The notes under the pieces are model-generated. The model saw only the letters and a program-made list of their open reading frames with translations. It had not been told where the DNA came from and made no database searches. From assembly GCF_900626285.1 (NCBI RefSeq), contig NZ_LR131147.1:3185306-3228946 (forward strand): a stretch of DNA of 43,641 nucleotides. The letters run 5' to 3'. Position 1 is the first letter of the stretch. Every line of letters starts with the position of its first letter. Below, in pieces: positions 7,697-16,156 of the stretch. Position numbers and translations under genes: made by a program. The stretch comes from Intestinimonas massiliensis (ex Afouda et al. 2020). GTDB lineage: Bacteria; Bacillota; Clostridia; Oscillospirales; Oscillospiraceae.

Positions 7697-8725
7697 TTAC
7701 CAGATCCCCAGCACGTGCTGCATGCCCAGGCTCACCGCCGTGATGGCCGCCCAGCAGCAGGCGCCCATCACAATGGGCTTGCCGCCGGTCTTGACCAGCT
7801 TGACGATGTCGGTGTTCAGGCCGATGGCCGCCATGGCCATGATGATGAAAAATTTGCTCAGTTCCTTGAACGGGGTAAATACGCCGCTGCTCACGCCGGC
7901 GCCCAGGCACACCGTGGTGAGGATGGAGGCCAGCACGAAAAACAGGATAAAGAAGGGGAAGATCTTGCTGATCTGAAAGCTGCCCTCCCGCTCCCCGCCG
8001 TCCCGCTTGGCTCTCACCACCCGGAACAGGGCCAGGGCCAGGGTGATGGGGATGATGGCCAGGGTGCGGGTCAGCTTGACGATGGTGGCGGTGTCCAGGG
8101 TGTTGGCCCCGGGGTGCATCCCGTCCCATGCGGCGGCGGCAGCCGTCACGGAAGAGGTGTCGTTCACAGCGGTGCCGGCAAACAGGCCGAACCCCTCGTT
8201 GCTCAGGCCCAGCAGCCCGCCGAAGGTGGGAAACAGCAGGGCGGCCGCCACATTGAACAGGAAGATCACCGAGATGGACTGGGCGATCTCCTCATCGTCC
8301 GCCCCGATCACCGGAGCTGTGGCGGCGATGGCGGAGCCGCCGCAGATGGAGGAGCCCACGCCCACCAGAGTGGAGATATTGGTGGGCACCTTCATCAGCT
8401 TGTGGAGCAGGAAGGCCACCACCAGCGAAGTGGTGATGGTGGAGACGATGATAGGCAGAGAGGTCAGCCCCACCCGGGCCACCTCCGACAGGTTCATGCC
8501 GAAGCCCAGCAGCACCACAGCCAGCTGCAGGATGTACTTGGAGGTGTAGGCGATCCCCGCCTGGGTCCGCTTTTTCTCCCGATAAAACAGGGCGATCACC
8601 ATGCCCGCCAGAATGGCGAACACCGGCCCGCCTACCACAGGGACCGCCTTGCCCAGCAGCCAGCAGGGGATGGCCACCGCCAGGCACAGCAGCAGGCCCA
8701 GACTTCTCTCGCTCCATTGCTTCAT
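7697..8725 (-). CDS. YeiH/UPF0324 family membrane transporter
   Basis: Membrane protein (342 residues) of the YeiH/UPF0324 family, sometimes annotated as a putative sulfate exporter. Landmarks are PVVGGPVFAILAGMVIAL (about 30-47), KYILQLAVVLLGFGMNLSEV, VGVGSSICGGSAIAATAPVI and AGTAVNDTSSVTAAAAAW. The start ATG 8725 follows GGAAGGAG; an earlier in-frame ATG (8746) overlaps this site. The gene is transcribed alone from a promoter overlapped by an inverted repeat. The cargo is not established for this branch. Confidence 0.88.
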   Translation of the reverse strand: MKQWSERSLGLLLCLAVAIPCWLLGKAVPVVGGPVFAILAGMVIALFYREKKRTQAGIAYTSKYILQLAVVLLGFGMNLSEVARVGLTSLPIIVSTITTSLVVAFLLHKLMKVPTNISTLVGVGSSICGGSAIAATAPVIGADDEEIAQSISVIFLFNVAAALLFPTFGGLLGLSNEGFGLFAGTAVNDTSSVTAAAAAWDGMHPGANTLDTATIVKLTRTLAIIPITLALALFRVVRAKRDGGEREGSFQISKIFPFFILFFVLASILTTVCLGAGVSSGVFTPFKELSKFFIIMAMAAIGLNTDIVKLVKTGGKPIVMGACCWAAITAVSLGMQHVLGIW

Positions 8726-8763
8726 TGCAATTGCTCCTTCCAACATTTACATTTGTCGGAGCC

Positions 8764-8800
8764 AGTATACCCCTCTTTTTTCATCATGTAAAATGATGAT
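8764..8800 (-). promoter_or_regulatory. yeiH-family gene promoter with operator-like inverted repeat
   Basis: Minus-strand TTTACA (8792-8787) and TATACT (8769-8764), 17 bases apart. The inverted repeat TCATCAT (8781-8787) / ATGATGA (8793-8799), spacer GTAAA, sits directly over the -35 box, as expected for a repressor site. A further perfect 14-base palindrome, AATAAATATTTATT, is at 8813-8826. Confidence 0.75.
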
Positions 8801-8861
8801 ATTTTATCCTTCAATAAATATTTATTATGGAAATTCCTGTATGCCCTTTTGCAGGTGCCCC

Positions 8862-8890
8862 TTGCCGCCGGCCTGCTTTTCCTGTATAAT
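8862..8890 (+). promoter_or_regulatory. asnA promoter
   Basis: TTGCCG (8862-8867), 17 bases, perfect TATAAT (8885-8890). It leads directly to asnA, with an AAGGAG site about 8 bases before the ATG. Confidence 0.83.
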
Positions 8891-8929
8891 GTGATACATT
8901 GAAGTCATCAAGAAAGAAGGAGCGTTTTT

Positions 8930-9943
8930 ATGCTGCAAACCGTGATTCCCCAGGGGTATGCCCCCTGTCTGAACTTATATGATACGCAGAAGGCCATCGG
9001 CCTGCTGAAGCGTCTGTTTGAGGATACCCTGGGGGGCGCCCTCCATCTGCGCCGGGTGTCCGCTCCCCTGTTCGTGGAGGCCTCCACCGGTCTGAACGAC
9101 GACCTGAACGGAGTGGAGCGGCCGGTATCCTTCGATATCCCCGACGCCGGGCGGGAGGCTCAGGTGGTCCACTCCCTGGCCAAGTGGAAGCGGATGGCCC
9201 TGTACCGCTACCAGTTCTCGGTGGGTGAGGGCCTGTACACCGACATGAACGCCATCCGCCGGGATGAGGAGCTGGACAACCTCCACTCGGTCTATGTGGA
9301 CCAGTGGGACTGGGAGAAGGTCATCGCTCCCCGGGACCGGAACGAGGCCTATCTGAAGGACACGGTGCGCACCATCGTCAAGGCCATGGCGGAGACCCAG
9401 TCCACCCTGCGCTCGGTGTTCCCCCAGCTCACCGCCCTGCCCCCCCTGGACACCGAGGTGTCCTTCGTCACTACCCAGGAGCTGGAGGACCGCTGGCCGG
9501 AGCTGAGCCCCAAGGAGCGGGAGGACGCCTGGGTCAAGGACCATCCCACCACCTTCCTCATGGGCATCGGCGGCGCCCTGAAGTCCGGCAAGCCCCACGA
9601 CGGCCGGGCGCCCGACTACGACGACTGGACTTTGAACGGGGACATTCTGGTGTGGAACCCGGTGCTGGGCCGGGCCTTTGAGGTGTCCTCCATGGGCATC
9701 CGGGTGGACCCGGCGGCCATGGACCGGCAGCTCACCATCGCCGGCTGTGACAACCGGCGGGAGCTGCCCTTCCACAAGATGCTGCTGGAGGGCAAGCTGC
9801 CCCTGACCATCGGCGGCGGCATCGGCCAGTCCCGGCTGTGCATGCTGCTGCTGGGCAAGGCCCACATCGGCGAGGTACAGGCTTCCGTGTGGGACGAGCA
9901 GACCATCCGGGCCTGCCAGGACGCCGGGGTGATCCTGCTGTAA
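8930..9943 (+). CDS. asnA: Aspartate-ammonia ligase (asparagine synthetase A)
   Basis: Makes asparagine from aspartate, ammonia and ATP (AMP-forming). The 337-residue length and the class II aminoacyl-tRNA-synthetase-like motifs fit AsnA: LHLRRVSAPLFVEASTGLND (about 38-57), QFSVGEGLYTDMNAIRRDE, SVYVDQWDWEK, and near the C-terminus LPLTIGGGIGQSRLCMLLL. It starts at ATG after AAGAAGGAG, is transcribed alone, and ends at a strong terminator shared with the next gene on the opposite strand. Confidence 0.96.
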   Translation: MLQTVIPQGYAPCLNLYDTQKAIGLLKRLFEDTLGGALHLRRVSAPLFVEASTGLNDDLNGVERPVSFDIPDAGREAQVVHSLAKWKRMALYRYQFSVGEGLYTDMNAIRRDEELDNLHSVYVDQWDWEKVIAPRDRNEAYLKDTVRTIVKAMAETQSTLRSVFPQLTALPPLDTEVSFVTTQELEDRWPELSPKEREDAWVKDHPTTFLMGIGGALKSGKPHDGRAPDYDDWTLNGDILVWNPVLGRAFEVSSMGIRVDPAAMDRQLTIAGCDNRRELPFHKMLLEGKLPLTIGGGIGQSRLCMLLLGKAHIGEVQASVWDEQTIRACQDAGVILL

Positions 9944-9948
9944 GACGC

Positions 9949-9984
9949 AAAAAGGAGATCTGCCTATGGCAGGTCTCCTTTTTT
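9949..9984. terminator. Two-way terminator between asnA and the LTA-synthase-like gene
   Basis: AGGAGATCTGCC pairs with GGCAGGTCTCCT (one T-G wobble) across TAT, flanked by A5 on the left and T6 on the right. The minus-strand gene's last codons and stop (9964-9966) lie inside the stem, so the terminator is partly coding. Confidence 0.9.
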
Positions 9985-11802
9985 CTGCGTGATGGGCATG
10001 TCGAACAGCTCCGCCTGCCGCTCATCGCGGCCGAACAGGTTGTTGTACTGCACACACTGATAGTCCTGGATCAGCGGGGTGTAGTCGTTGTTCTCCAGGT
10101 GGCTGTATGCGTGTCCGCTTTGATCCAGATAGCCCACAAAGGTGAGGGCAGGCAGCTGCTCCTGAAGCTGCCACAAAAAATCTCCGTAAGCCGTGCTCCC
10201 GATGCCCGCGTACCGCAGCAGGTACTGGCCCAGGAAATTGAGGCTGGTTATCTCCGGCCCCTCCTCCGGCAGCGGGTAGTTGGCCCAGATGACAAAGGGG
10301 ACAAAATACTTCTCCATGTACTGCCCCATGCTCATCTGCTCCTGGGGAACGCCGTAGGCCTTGTCCAGGAAAGCCTGCTCCAGAGAGGGCTGGTGGTCTC
10401 CGAACATGACGATGATGGTGGGCTCCTCCTGCTGCGCAAAGTACTCCACCAGGGTGCGGAAAGCCTGGTCGGTCTTGTTGGCCAGGGTCAGGTACTGCTC
10501 CGCCATGGGATACAGGCCCGGCACGTCGGTGAGGGTGACCTGGGCGGGATAGTCCGCCGCGGTGTAGCCGCCGTGGTTCTGAATGGTGACGTTGAAGAGG
10601 AACAGGGGCGCATCCCCCTGCCGGTGCTCAAATTCCCAGATCACCTGCTCAAAGTCGGACTGGTCGCTGACATACCCGTGCTCAAAGCTCTGGGGCACGT
10701 CCATATCCTCGCCGCACTTGTAGCTGTCAAAGCCCAGGTTGGGATAGGCCCGGTCCCGCTGCCAGGAGGTGCACTCGCCGGGGTGGAAGGCCAGGGTGTC
10801 ATAGCCCTCCGCCTTCAGCCTGGAGGCCAGGGAGGCTGTGGGTCCCAGCACGTACTGCTGGTAGGGGATGCTGCCCGACGGCAGGAAGGCCATGGAGTTG
10901 CCGGTGAGAAATTCGAACTCGCTGGCGCTGGTGCCCGCGCCGAACACCGACGTATAGGCGTGGCCGTACACCGCGTTGTCCAGGGAGGAGATGTAATCGG
11001 TGACGCTCTCGCTGAGGGAGAGGTTGCCGTAGTACTCAAAATCGGCCCAGGATTCGTTCATGATGGCCACGATATTGGGCCGCTCCACCGACACCTCCGC
11101 CGGCTCCGGCGCCTCTACGTCCGCCATGATCTGCGCCACATGGGCCCCTGAGGGGTCCTCCGGCTCCTCCACCTCCAGGAATTCGGTGTTGCGCAGGAAA
11201 GCCGCCAGGCAGCCGCCGGTCCGGTAGGAGCCTGCCGGGTCCCACACGTCGGTCTCCACCGAAAAGCGCTCCAGCCGCTGGGTGGGAAAGAGGAACGTCA
11301 GGCAGACCAGCCCCGCCCCCAGGCACACCAGCCGCAGGGGCCACCGCTTCCCGGTCAGCCGCAGAGGGGCCTTGTGTTCCTCCTTGTGGAGGAACACAAT
11401 CAGGGCCACCATCAGGATGATGGCCGCCGCCATCTGCCAGGTGGGGATGAAGCGGTAGTTCCCCGCCACGTCGGCGGCGGTACGCAGGGCGGTCAGGTCC
11501 CAGGGCAGGATGGGGGTGCCCCGGAAGGAATTGACGAAATAGTTGGCCGCGCCCCAGGCCCCGGCGGCAATATGGACGCCGATGCAGCAGGGGGCGATCC
11601 GCCCCGTCAGCGCGCACAGGGGCCAGAACAGCAGGGCGATACACAGGGCATTGGCCAGGGCCGGACCCGGGCCCATGCTCCAGGGCAGAGCCCCGTAGGT
11701 GAACTGCATGAGCCAGGCGGCGGTCAGAGGGGTCAGCAGCAGGAAGGCGGCCTGCCACAGGCCGGTCTTGATCATCTTGGAATGGGTCGCTTTTACTTGC
11801 AT
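9964..11802 (-). CDS. LTA synthase-like membrane sulfatase/phosphotransferase
   Basis: Membrane-anchored enzyme of the alkaline phosphatase/sulfatase superfamily, most like lipoteichoic acid synthases that transfer glycerol-phosphate from phosphatidylglycerol. The first 185 residues contain about five hydrophobic segments; the extracellular catalytic domain follows from about residue 240. Metal and catalytic landmarks are VAIMNESWADF (first metal acid), GAGTSASEFEFLTG with Thr291 as nucleophile candidate, and MFGDHQPS near the C-terminus. Length (612) fits the family. A GGAG site lies 7 bases before the ATG. The exact polymer made is unknown; other glycerophosphotransferase roles are possible. 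Confidence 0.85.
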   Translation of the reverse strand: MQVKATHSKMIKTGLWQAAFLLLTPLTAAWLMQFTYGALPWSMGPGPALANALCIALLFWPLCALTGRIAPCCIGVHIAAGAWGAANYFVNSFRGTPILPWDLTALRTAADVAGNYRFIPTWQMAAAIILMVALIVFLHKEEHKAPLRLTGKRWPLRLVCLGAGLVCLTFLFPTQRLERFSVETDVWDPAGSYRTGGCLAAFLRNTEFLEVEEPEDPSGAHVAQIMADVEAPEPAEVSVERPNIVAIMNESWADFEYYGNLSLSESVTDYISSLDNAVYGHAYTSVFGAGTSASEFEFLTGNSMAFLPSGSIPYQQYVLGPTASLASRLKAEGYDTLAFHPGECTSWQRDRAYPNLGFDSYKCGEDMDVPQSFEHGYVSDQSDFEQVIWEFEHRQGDAPLFLFNVTIQNHGGYTAADYPAQVTLTDVPGLYPMAEQYLTLANKTDQAFRTLVEYFAQQEEPTIIVMFGDHQPSLEQAFLDKAYGVPQEQMSMGQYMEKYFVPFVIWANYPLPEEGPEITSLNFLGQYLLRYAGIGSTAYGDFLWQLQEQLPALTFVGYLDQSGHAYSHLENNDYTPLIQDYQCVQYNNLFGRDERQAELFDMPITQKKGDLP

Positions 11803-11835
11803 GATGGGTCTCCTGTCAGGGGAAGATAGGCTGTG

Positions 11836-11864
11836 ATTATACCGCAGAATCCCCTTCCTGTCAA
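11836..11864 (-). promoter_or_regulatory. Promoter of the LTA-synthase-like gene
   Basis: Perfect minus-strand TTGACA (11864-11859) and TATAAT (11841-11836), spacer 17. The -35 box shares bases with the T run of the ATPase operon terminator. Confidence 0.88.
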
Positions 11865-11904
11865 AAAAGCTCCTGCCCGGAAAAGTTCCAGGCAGGAGCT
11901 TTTT
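11863..11904 (-). terminator. V-ATPase operon terminator
   Basis: On the plus strand AAAAAGCTCCTGCC (11864-11877) pairs with GGCAGGAGCTTTTT (11891-11904) across a 13-base loop. On the minus strand the stem ends in T6, which runs into the next promoter. Confidence 0.9.
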
Positions 11905-11926
11905 GCTTGTTTCTTCCGGCGGAGGG

Positions 11927-12640
11927 TTATACGCCCTCCGGGTCCTCCAGGTGGCCGCCGAAGGCTTCCACCGCTCTGGCGTCGGCCGCCCGCTTCTCCT
12001 CGATGGACTCCTTGAGGAGCATATCCTTCACCTTCATCAGGCGGATGGTGTTGGACCGCTCGTTCTCGTCCAGCTTCATGGAGATATACTTGATGGCCTC
12101 CTCCATCTGGGGGATCTTCACGTACTCCAGGGCGTTGACCCGGCGGCGGGTCTTTTCGATCTCCTCCGCCAGCAGCTGGGAGGTCTTTTCGATCTCGGCC
12201 AGCTTCAGCATATCCTGGAACACGCCGGACAGGGCGTCCACGGCGCCGTCCAGCTCGCCGGAGGTGGCGGCGAAGCCGTAGGGATAGATCTCCCCGGCGT
12301 CGTCGCTCTTGGTCTTGAAGTGGTAGATGGGCACGTTGACGCTCATGATGTTCTGGAACGTCATGTCCAGCTCCACGCTCTGCTTGGGATACATGAGGGA
12401 CTGCTCCAGCATCTCGCTGGACATGAGGGCGGAGGCCACGGTGAAGGAGCCGTGGGCCTTCATCAGCCCATCCTCCACCTTCTTCCGCAGAGCCCGGTTC
12501 TCCCGCACCACGTCCATGAACTGCTTCATCAGCTCATCCCGCTTATCCTTCAGCAGCTTGTGGCCCCGGAGGGAGGTCTTCAGCCGGCCCTTCAGCCGGG
12601 TCAGCTCCTGCCGGGTGGGGTTCACGTTAATGGCGGGCAT
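11927..12640 (-). CDS. ntpD: V-type ATPase subunit D (central stalk)
   Basis: Central rotor shaft subunit that turns inside the A3B3 ring. The 237-residue protein is mostly long helices: NPTRQELTRLKGRLKTSLRG (about 7-26), KLLKDKRDELMKQFMDVVREN, and a second coiled coil around TSQLLAEEIEKTRRRVNALEY with KIPQMEEAIKYISMKLDENER. These are the two antiparallel helices of subunit D. Last gene of the operon, 3 bases after the B gene stop, followed by the terminator. The C-terminal tail after residue 215 is acidic and probably disordered. Confidence 0.95.
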   Translation of the reverse strand: MPAINVNPTRQELTRLKGRLKTSLRGHKLLKDKRDELMKQFMDVVRENRALRKKVEDGLMKAHGSFTVASALMSSEMLEQSLMYPKQSVELDMTFQNIMSVNVPIYHFKTKSDDAGEIYPYGFAATSGELDGAVDALSGVFQDMLKLAEIEKTSQLLAEEIEKTRRRVNALEYVKIPQMEEAIKYISMKLDENERSNTIRLMKVKDMLLKESIEEKRAADARAVEAFGGHLEDPEGV

Positions 12641-12643
12641 ACC

Positions 12644-14026
12644 TTATCCCTCCTTTTTCGGGAGGTATTTCTCGATATACTCCGGCTTGATCCGCTTCAG
12701 CTCCGCCTTGGGCAGCAGGCTCAGCAGCTCCCAGCCCAGGTCCAGGGTCTCGATGACGGAACGGTTCTCGTCCACGCCCTGGGAGACATAGCGCTTCTCA
12801 AACTCGTCAGCGAATTTGGCGTACTGCAGGTCGGTGGGAGACAGGGCGGCCTCGCCCAGGATGCTCATCAGCTCCTTGTTCTCCTTACCGGTGGAGTAGG
12901 CGGCGAACAGCTGGTTCATGGTGCCCGCGTGGTCCTCACGGGTCTTGCCCACGCCAACGCCCTTATCCTTCAGACGGGACAGGGAGGGCAGCACGTCCAC
13001 CGGGGGATTCACGCCCTTGCGGTACAGCTCCCGGGACAGGATGATCTGGCCCTCGGTGATATAGCCGGTCAGGTCGGGAATGGGGTGGGTCTTGTCGTCC
13101 TCGGGCATGGTCAGGATGGGGATCATGGTGATGGAGCCGCTCTTGCCCAGCTGACGGCCGGCACGCTCGTACATGGTGGCCAGGTCGGTGTACAGGTAGC
13201 CGGGGTAGCCGCGGCGGCCAGGCACTTCCTTCTTGGCCGCGGACACCTCACGCAAAGCCTCGGCGTAGTTGGTGATGTCGGTCAGGATGACCAGCACGTG
13301 CATGCCCTTCTCAAAGGCCAGGTACTCGGCGGCGGTGAGGGCCATACGGGGGGTGGCGATACGCTCGACGGCGGGGTCGTTGGCCAGGTTGGTGAACAGC
13401 ACGGTACGGTCAATGGCGCCGGTGCGGCGGAACTCCTGCACGAAGAAGTCGGACTCCTCGAAGGTGATGCCGATGGCGGCGAACACCACGGCGAAGTTGG
13501 CGGCGTCGTCGCCCAGCACCTTGGCCTGACGGGCGATCTGGGCGGCCAGGGCGGCGTGGGGCAGACCGGAGCCGGAGAAGATGGGCAGCTTCTGACCGCG
13601 GACCAGGGTGTTCAGTCCGTCGATGGAGGAGATGCCGGTCTGAATGAACTCGTTGGGGTAGTCACGGGCGGCGGGATTCATGGGCAGACCGTTGATGTCG
13701 CGGTACTCCTCGGCCATGATCTCGGGGCCGCCGTCGATGGGACGGCCCATGCCGTTGAACACCCGGCCCAGCATGTCGCCGGACACGGCCAGCTGGAGGG
13801 GGTGACCCAGAAAGCGGATCTTGGACTGGGCCAGGTTGATGCCGGCGGAGGATTCGAAGAGCTGGACCACGGCGTTGTCGCCGTTGACCTCCAGCACCTT
13901 GCAGCGGCGGACGGAGCCGTCGGGCAGCTCGATCTCGGCCAGCTCGTCGTAGGTCACGTCCTGGACCTTGCGCACCACCATCAGGGGGCCATTGATCTCC
14001 TGAATCGTACGATATTCACGGATCAT
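12644..14026 (-). CDS. ntpB: V-type ATPase subunit B
   Basis: Non-catalytic nucleotide-site subunit that alternates with subunit A in the hexameric headpiece. Recognised by TIQEINGPLMVV at the N-terminus, GRVFNGMGRPIDGGPEI, GQKLPIFSGSGLPHAALAAQ (a P-loop position without the GKT of the A subunit) and VPGRRGYPGYLYTDLATMYE followed by ERAGR. 460 residues, usual size. The ATG lies inside the A gene's end (4-base overlap), pointing to coupled translation and matched A:B amounts. Confidence 0.97.
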   Translation of the reverse strand: MIREYRTIQEINGPLMVVRKVQDVTYDELAEIELPDGSVRRCKVLEVNGDNAVVQLFESSAGINLAQSKIRFLGHPLQLAVSGDMLGRVFNGMGRPIDGGPEIMAEEYRDINGLPMNPAARDYPNEFIQTGISSIDGLNTLVRGQKLPIFSGSGLPHAALAAQIARQAKVLGDDAANFAVVFAAIGITFEESDFFVQEFRRTGAIDRTVLFTNLANDPAVERIATPRMALTAAEYLAFEKGMHVLVILTDITNYAEALREVSAAKKEVPGRRGYPGYLYTDLATMYERAGRQLGKSGSITMIPILTMPEDDKTHPIPDLTGYITEGQIILSRELYRKGVNPPVDVLPSLSRLKDKGVGVGKTREDHAGTMNQLFAAYSTGKENKELMSILGEAALSPTDLQYAKFADEFEKRYVSQGVDENRSVIETLDLGWELLSLLPKAELKRIKPEYIEKYLPKKEG

Positions 14027-15801
14027 TCCTCAGCACCTCCCTTGGCCGCAATGGCCTCGATCTCTTCCTCCATCTCCCGGGCCATGTCGGCGTAGACCGT
14101 CTTGAACTGGTCGTCGGGCACGCTCTTGGCGCGGCCCATCTTCTCCCGGAAGGGGATGACAAACAGCTCGGACACCGGTGCGCCCTTCTCGATGGCGGCC
14201 CGGCACAGCTTGTCGTAGTCCAGAATCATCTGGAGCATCTTGTCCTGGCGCTCGTAGCTGGAGTACCAGTCCACCTCCATGAAGCCGTTCTGCTGCAGGA
14301 AGTCCTCGCGCAGCATCTTGGCGGTCTCCAGGGTGAGCTGGTCGCCGGCGGACAGGGAATCCTTACCGACCAGCTGCACGATCTCGTTCAGGCTGGCCTC
14401 CTCCTGGAGGATGGCCATGGACTTATCCCGGTTGGCCATGAACTGGGGACCCAGGTTCTCGTCATACCAGGGCTTCAGGGAGTCCAGGTACAGGGAGTAG
14501 GAGTTCAGCCAGTTGATGGCGGGGAAGTGACGGCGGTAGGCCAGGGAGGCGTCCAGGGCCCAGAACACCTTGACGATCCGCATGGTGGCCTGGGAGACGG
14601 GCTCGGACAGGTCGCCGCCGGGAGGCGATACGGCGCCTACGGCGGTCAGGGAGCCCCGGCGGTCGCCTTCGGAGCAGATGCACTCCACCATGCCGGCCCG
14701 CTCGTAGAACTGGGCCAGACGGGAGGACAGGTAGGCGGGGTAGCCTTCCTCGCCGGGCATCTCTTCCAGACGGCCGGACATCTCACGCAGGGCCTCGGCC
14801 CAGCGGGAGGTGGAGTCGGCGATGACGGCCACGTCGTAGCCCATGTCGCGGAAGTACTCGGCGATGGTGATGCCGGTGTAGATGGACGCCTCACGGGCGG
14901 CCACGGGCATGTCGGAGGTGTTGGCGATCAGCACCGTCCGCTTCATCAGGGATTCGCCGGTACGGGGGTCCACCAGCTCGGGGAACTCCCGCAGCACGTC
15001 GGTCATCTCGTTGCCGCGCTCGCCGCAGCCGATGTAGACCACGATATCCACGTCGGACCACTTGGCCAGCTGGTGCTGCATGACGGTCTTGCCGGAACCG
15101 AAGGGGCCGGGGATGGCGGCGGTGCCGCCCTTGGCCACGGGGAACATGGCGTCCACGATCCGCTGGCCGGACAGCAGAGGCTTTTTGGGAGGATACTTGT
15201 GCTTGTAGGGGCGGCCCACACGGACGGGCCACTTCTGCACCATGGTCAGCTCATGCTTCTCCCCCTTGTCGTCCACCAGGACGGCCACGGTGTCCAGCAC
15301 GGTGAAGGAGCCGGACTGGATGGATTCGACGGTGCCGCTCATGGTGGGGGGGATCATGATCTTGTGGAGCACCACGCTGGTCTCCTGGACGGTGCCGATC
15401 ACGTCGCCGCCGGCCACCTTGTCGCCGGGCTTGGCAACGGCGTTGAACTCCCACTTCTTCTCCCGGTCCAGGGCAGGGACCTGCACGCCGCGGGGCAGGT
15501 TGTTGCCCCCGGTCTTCTTCATGATCTCTTCCAGGGGCCGCTGGATACCGTCGTAGATATTCTCAATAATGCCGGGGCCCAGCTCCACGGACAGGGGGGC
15601 GCCGGTGGTCTCCACCACCGCGCCGGGACCCAGGCCGGAGGTCTCCTCGTACACCTGGATGGAGGCGGCGTCACCGTTCATGGTGAGGATCTCACCGATC
15701 AGGCGCTGCTCGCCCACCCGGACCACGTCGGCCATGTTGGCGTCGGTCAGTCCGGTGGCAACCACCAGCGGGCCGGAGACTTTGACGATTTTTCCGCTCA
15801 A
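14023..15801 (-). CDS. ntpA: V-type ATPase catalytic subunit A
   Basis: Catalytic ATP-hydrolysing subunit. The Walker A motif GPFGSGKT is near residue 231, preceded by the non-homologous insert typical of V-type A subunits (about 115-185), with CGERGNEMTDVLREFPEL and ADSTSRWAEALREMSGRLEE following. 592 residues, as in Enterococcus NtpA. The only start that fits the family N-terminus (MSGKIVKVSGPLVV) is a TTG at 15801, with AAGAAGG about 10 bases upstream, so initiation may be weaker than for its neighbours, unusual for a subunit needed in three copies. It overlaps ntpB by 4 bases. Confidence 0.97.
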   Translation of the reverse strand: MSGKIVKVSGPLVVATGLTDANMADVVRVGEQRLIGEILTMNGDAASIQVYEETSGLGPGAVVETTGAPLSVELGPGIIENIYDGIQRPLEEIMKKTGGNNLPRGVQVPALDREKKWEFNAVAKPGDKVAGGDVIGTVQETSVVLHKIMIPPTMSGTVESIQSGSFTVLDTVAVLVDDKGEKHELTMVQKWPVRVGRPYKHKYPPKKPLLSGQRIVDAMFPVAKGGTAAIPGPFGSGKTVMQHQLAKWSDVDIVVYIGCGERGNEMTDVLREFPELVDPRTGESLMKRTVLIANTSDMPVAAREASIYTGITIAEYFRDMGYDVAVIADSTSRWAEALREMSGRLEEMPGEEGYPAYLSSRLAQFYERAGMVECICSEGDRRGSLTAVGAVSPPGGDLSEPVSQATMRIVKVFWALDASLAYRRHFPAINWLNSYSLYLDSLKPWYDENLGPQFMANRDKSMAILQEEASLNEIVQLVGKDSLSAGDQLTLETAKMLREDFLQQNGFMEVDWYSSYERQDKMLQMILDYDKLCRAAIEKGAPVSELFVIPFREKMGRAKSVPDDQFKTVYADMAREMEEEIEAIAAKGGAEE

Positions 15802-15841
15802 AACACTCTAACCTTCTTTCAGGTTTGAATTTGAATTTCCC

Positions 15842-16156
15842 TTACAGGATATCCGCGCCCACGGCGCGCTCCACGGCACTCTTCACATTGGCCATGCCGA
15901 TGCCCAGAGAACCGTCCTTGCCGGGGATGAGGATGATGGCCGGGGTGAGCTCGTCCTTGTACCGGGCGATCTCCGGCCCCATGCCGGCGGCGTACTGCTC
16001 GGTGAGGTAGATCACCGCGTAGTTTTCCTTGGCCAGCTCGTGGAGGGTATGCTTGGCCTCCTCCACGTTCTCGGCGGGGAACACGTCCAGGCCCAGGGCC
16101 TTGAAGCCCAGGACGCTGTCCTTGTCTCCCAGCACTGCGATTCTGTACTTAGACAT
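15842..16156 (-). CDS. ntpG: V-type ATPase subunit F (NtpG-like)
   Basis: Small central-stalk subunit joining subunit D. About 104 residues with a Rossmann-like fold: KYRIAVLGDKDSVLGFKALG at the start, then ENYAVIYLTEQYA and PAIILIPGKDGSLGIGMANV, typical of V-type F subunits. ATG 16156 matches the family start; a GTG at 16165 has a better spaced GGAAAGG and cannot be excluded. Either start overlaps the end of the C subunit gene. It is named ntpG in Enterococcus hirae. Confidence 0.92.
   Translation of the reverse strand: MSKYRIAVLGDKDSVLGFKALGLDVFPAENVEEAKHTLHELAKENYAVIYLTEQYAAGMGPEIARYKDELTPAIILIPGKDGSLGIGMANVKSAVERAVGADIL

Noticed and set aside
11903..14095. 730-residue plus-strand frame across the ATPase B and D genes
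   Set aside because: Its composition (Gly, Leu, His, Gln, Val repeats) is that of an antisense shadow; the ATPase genes on the other strand have full motifs and ribosome sites.
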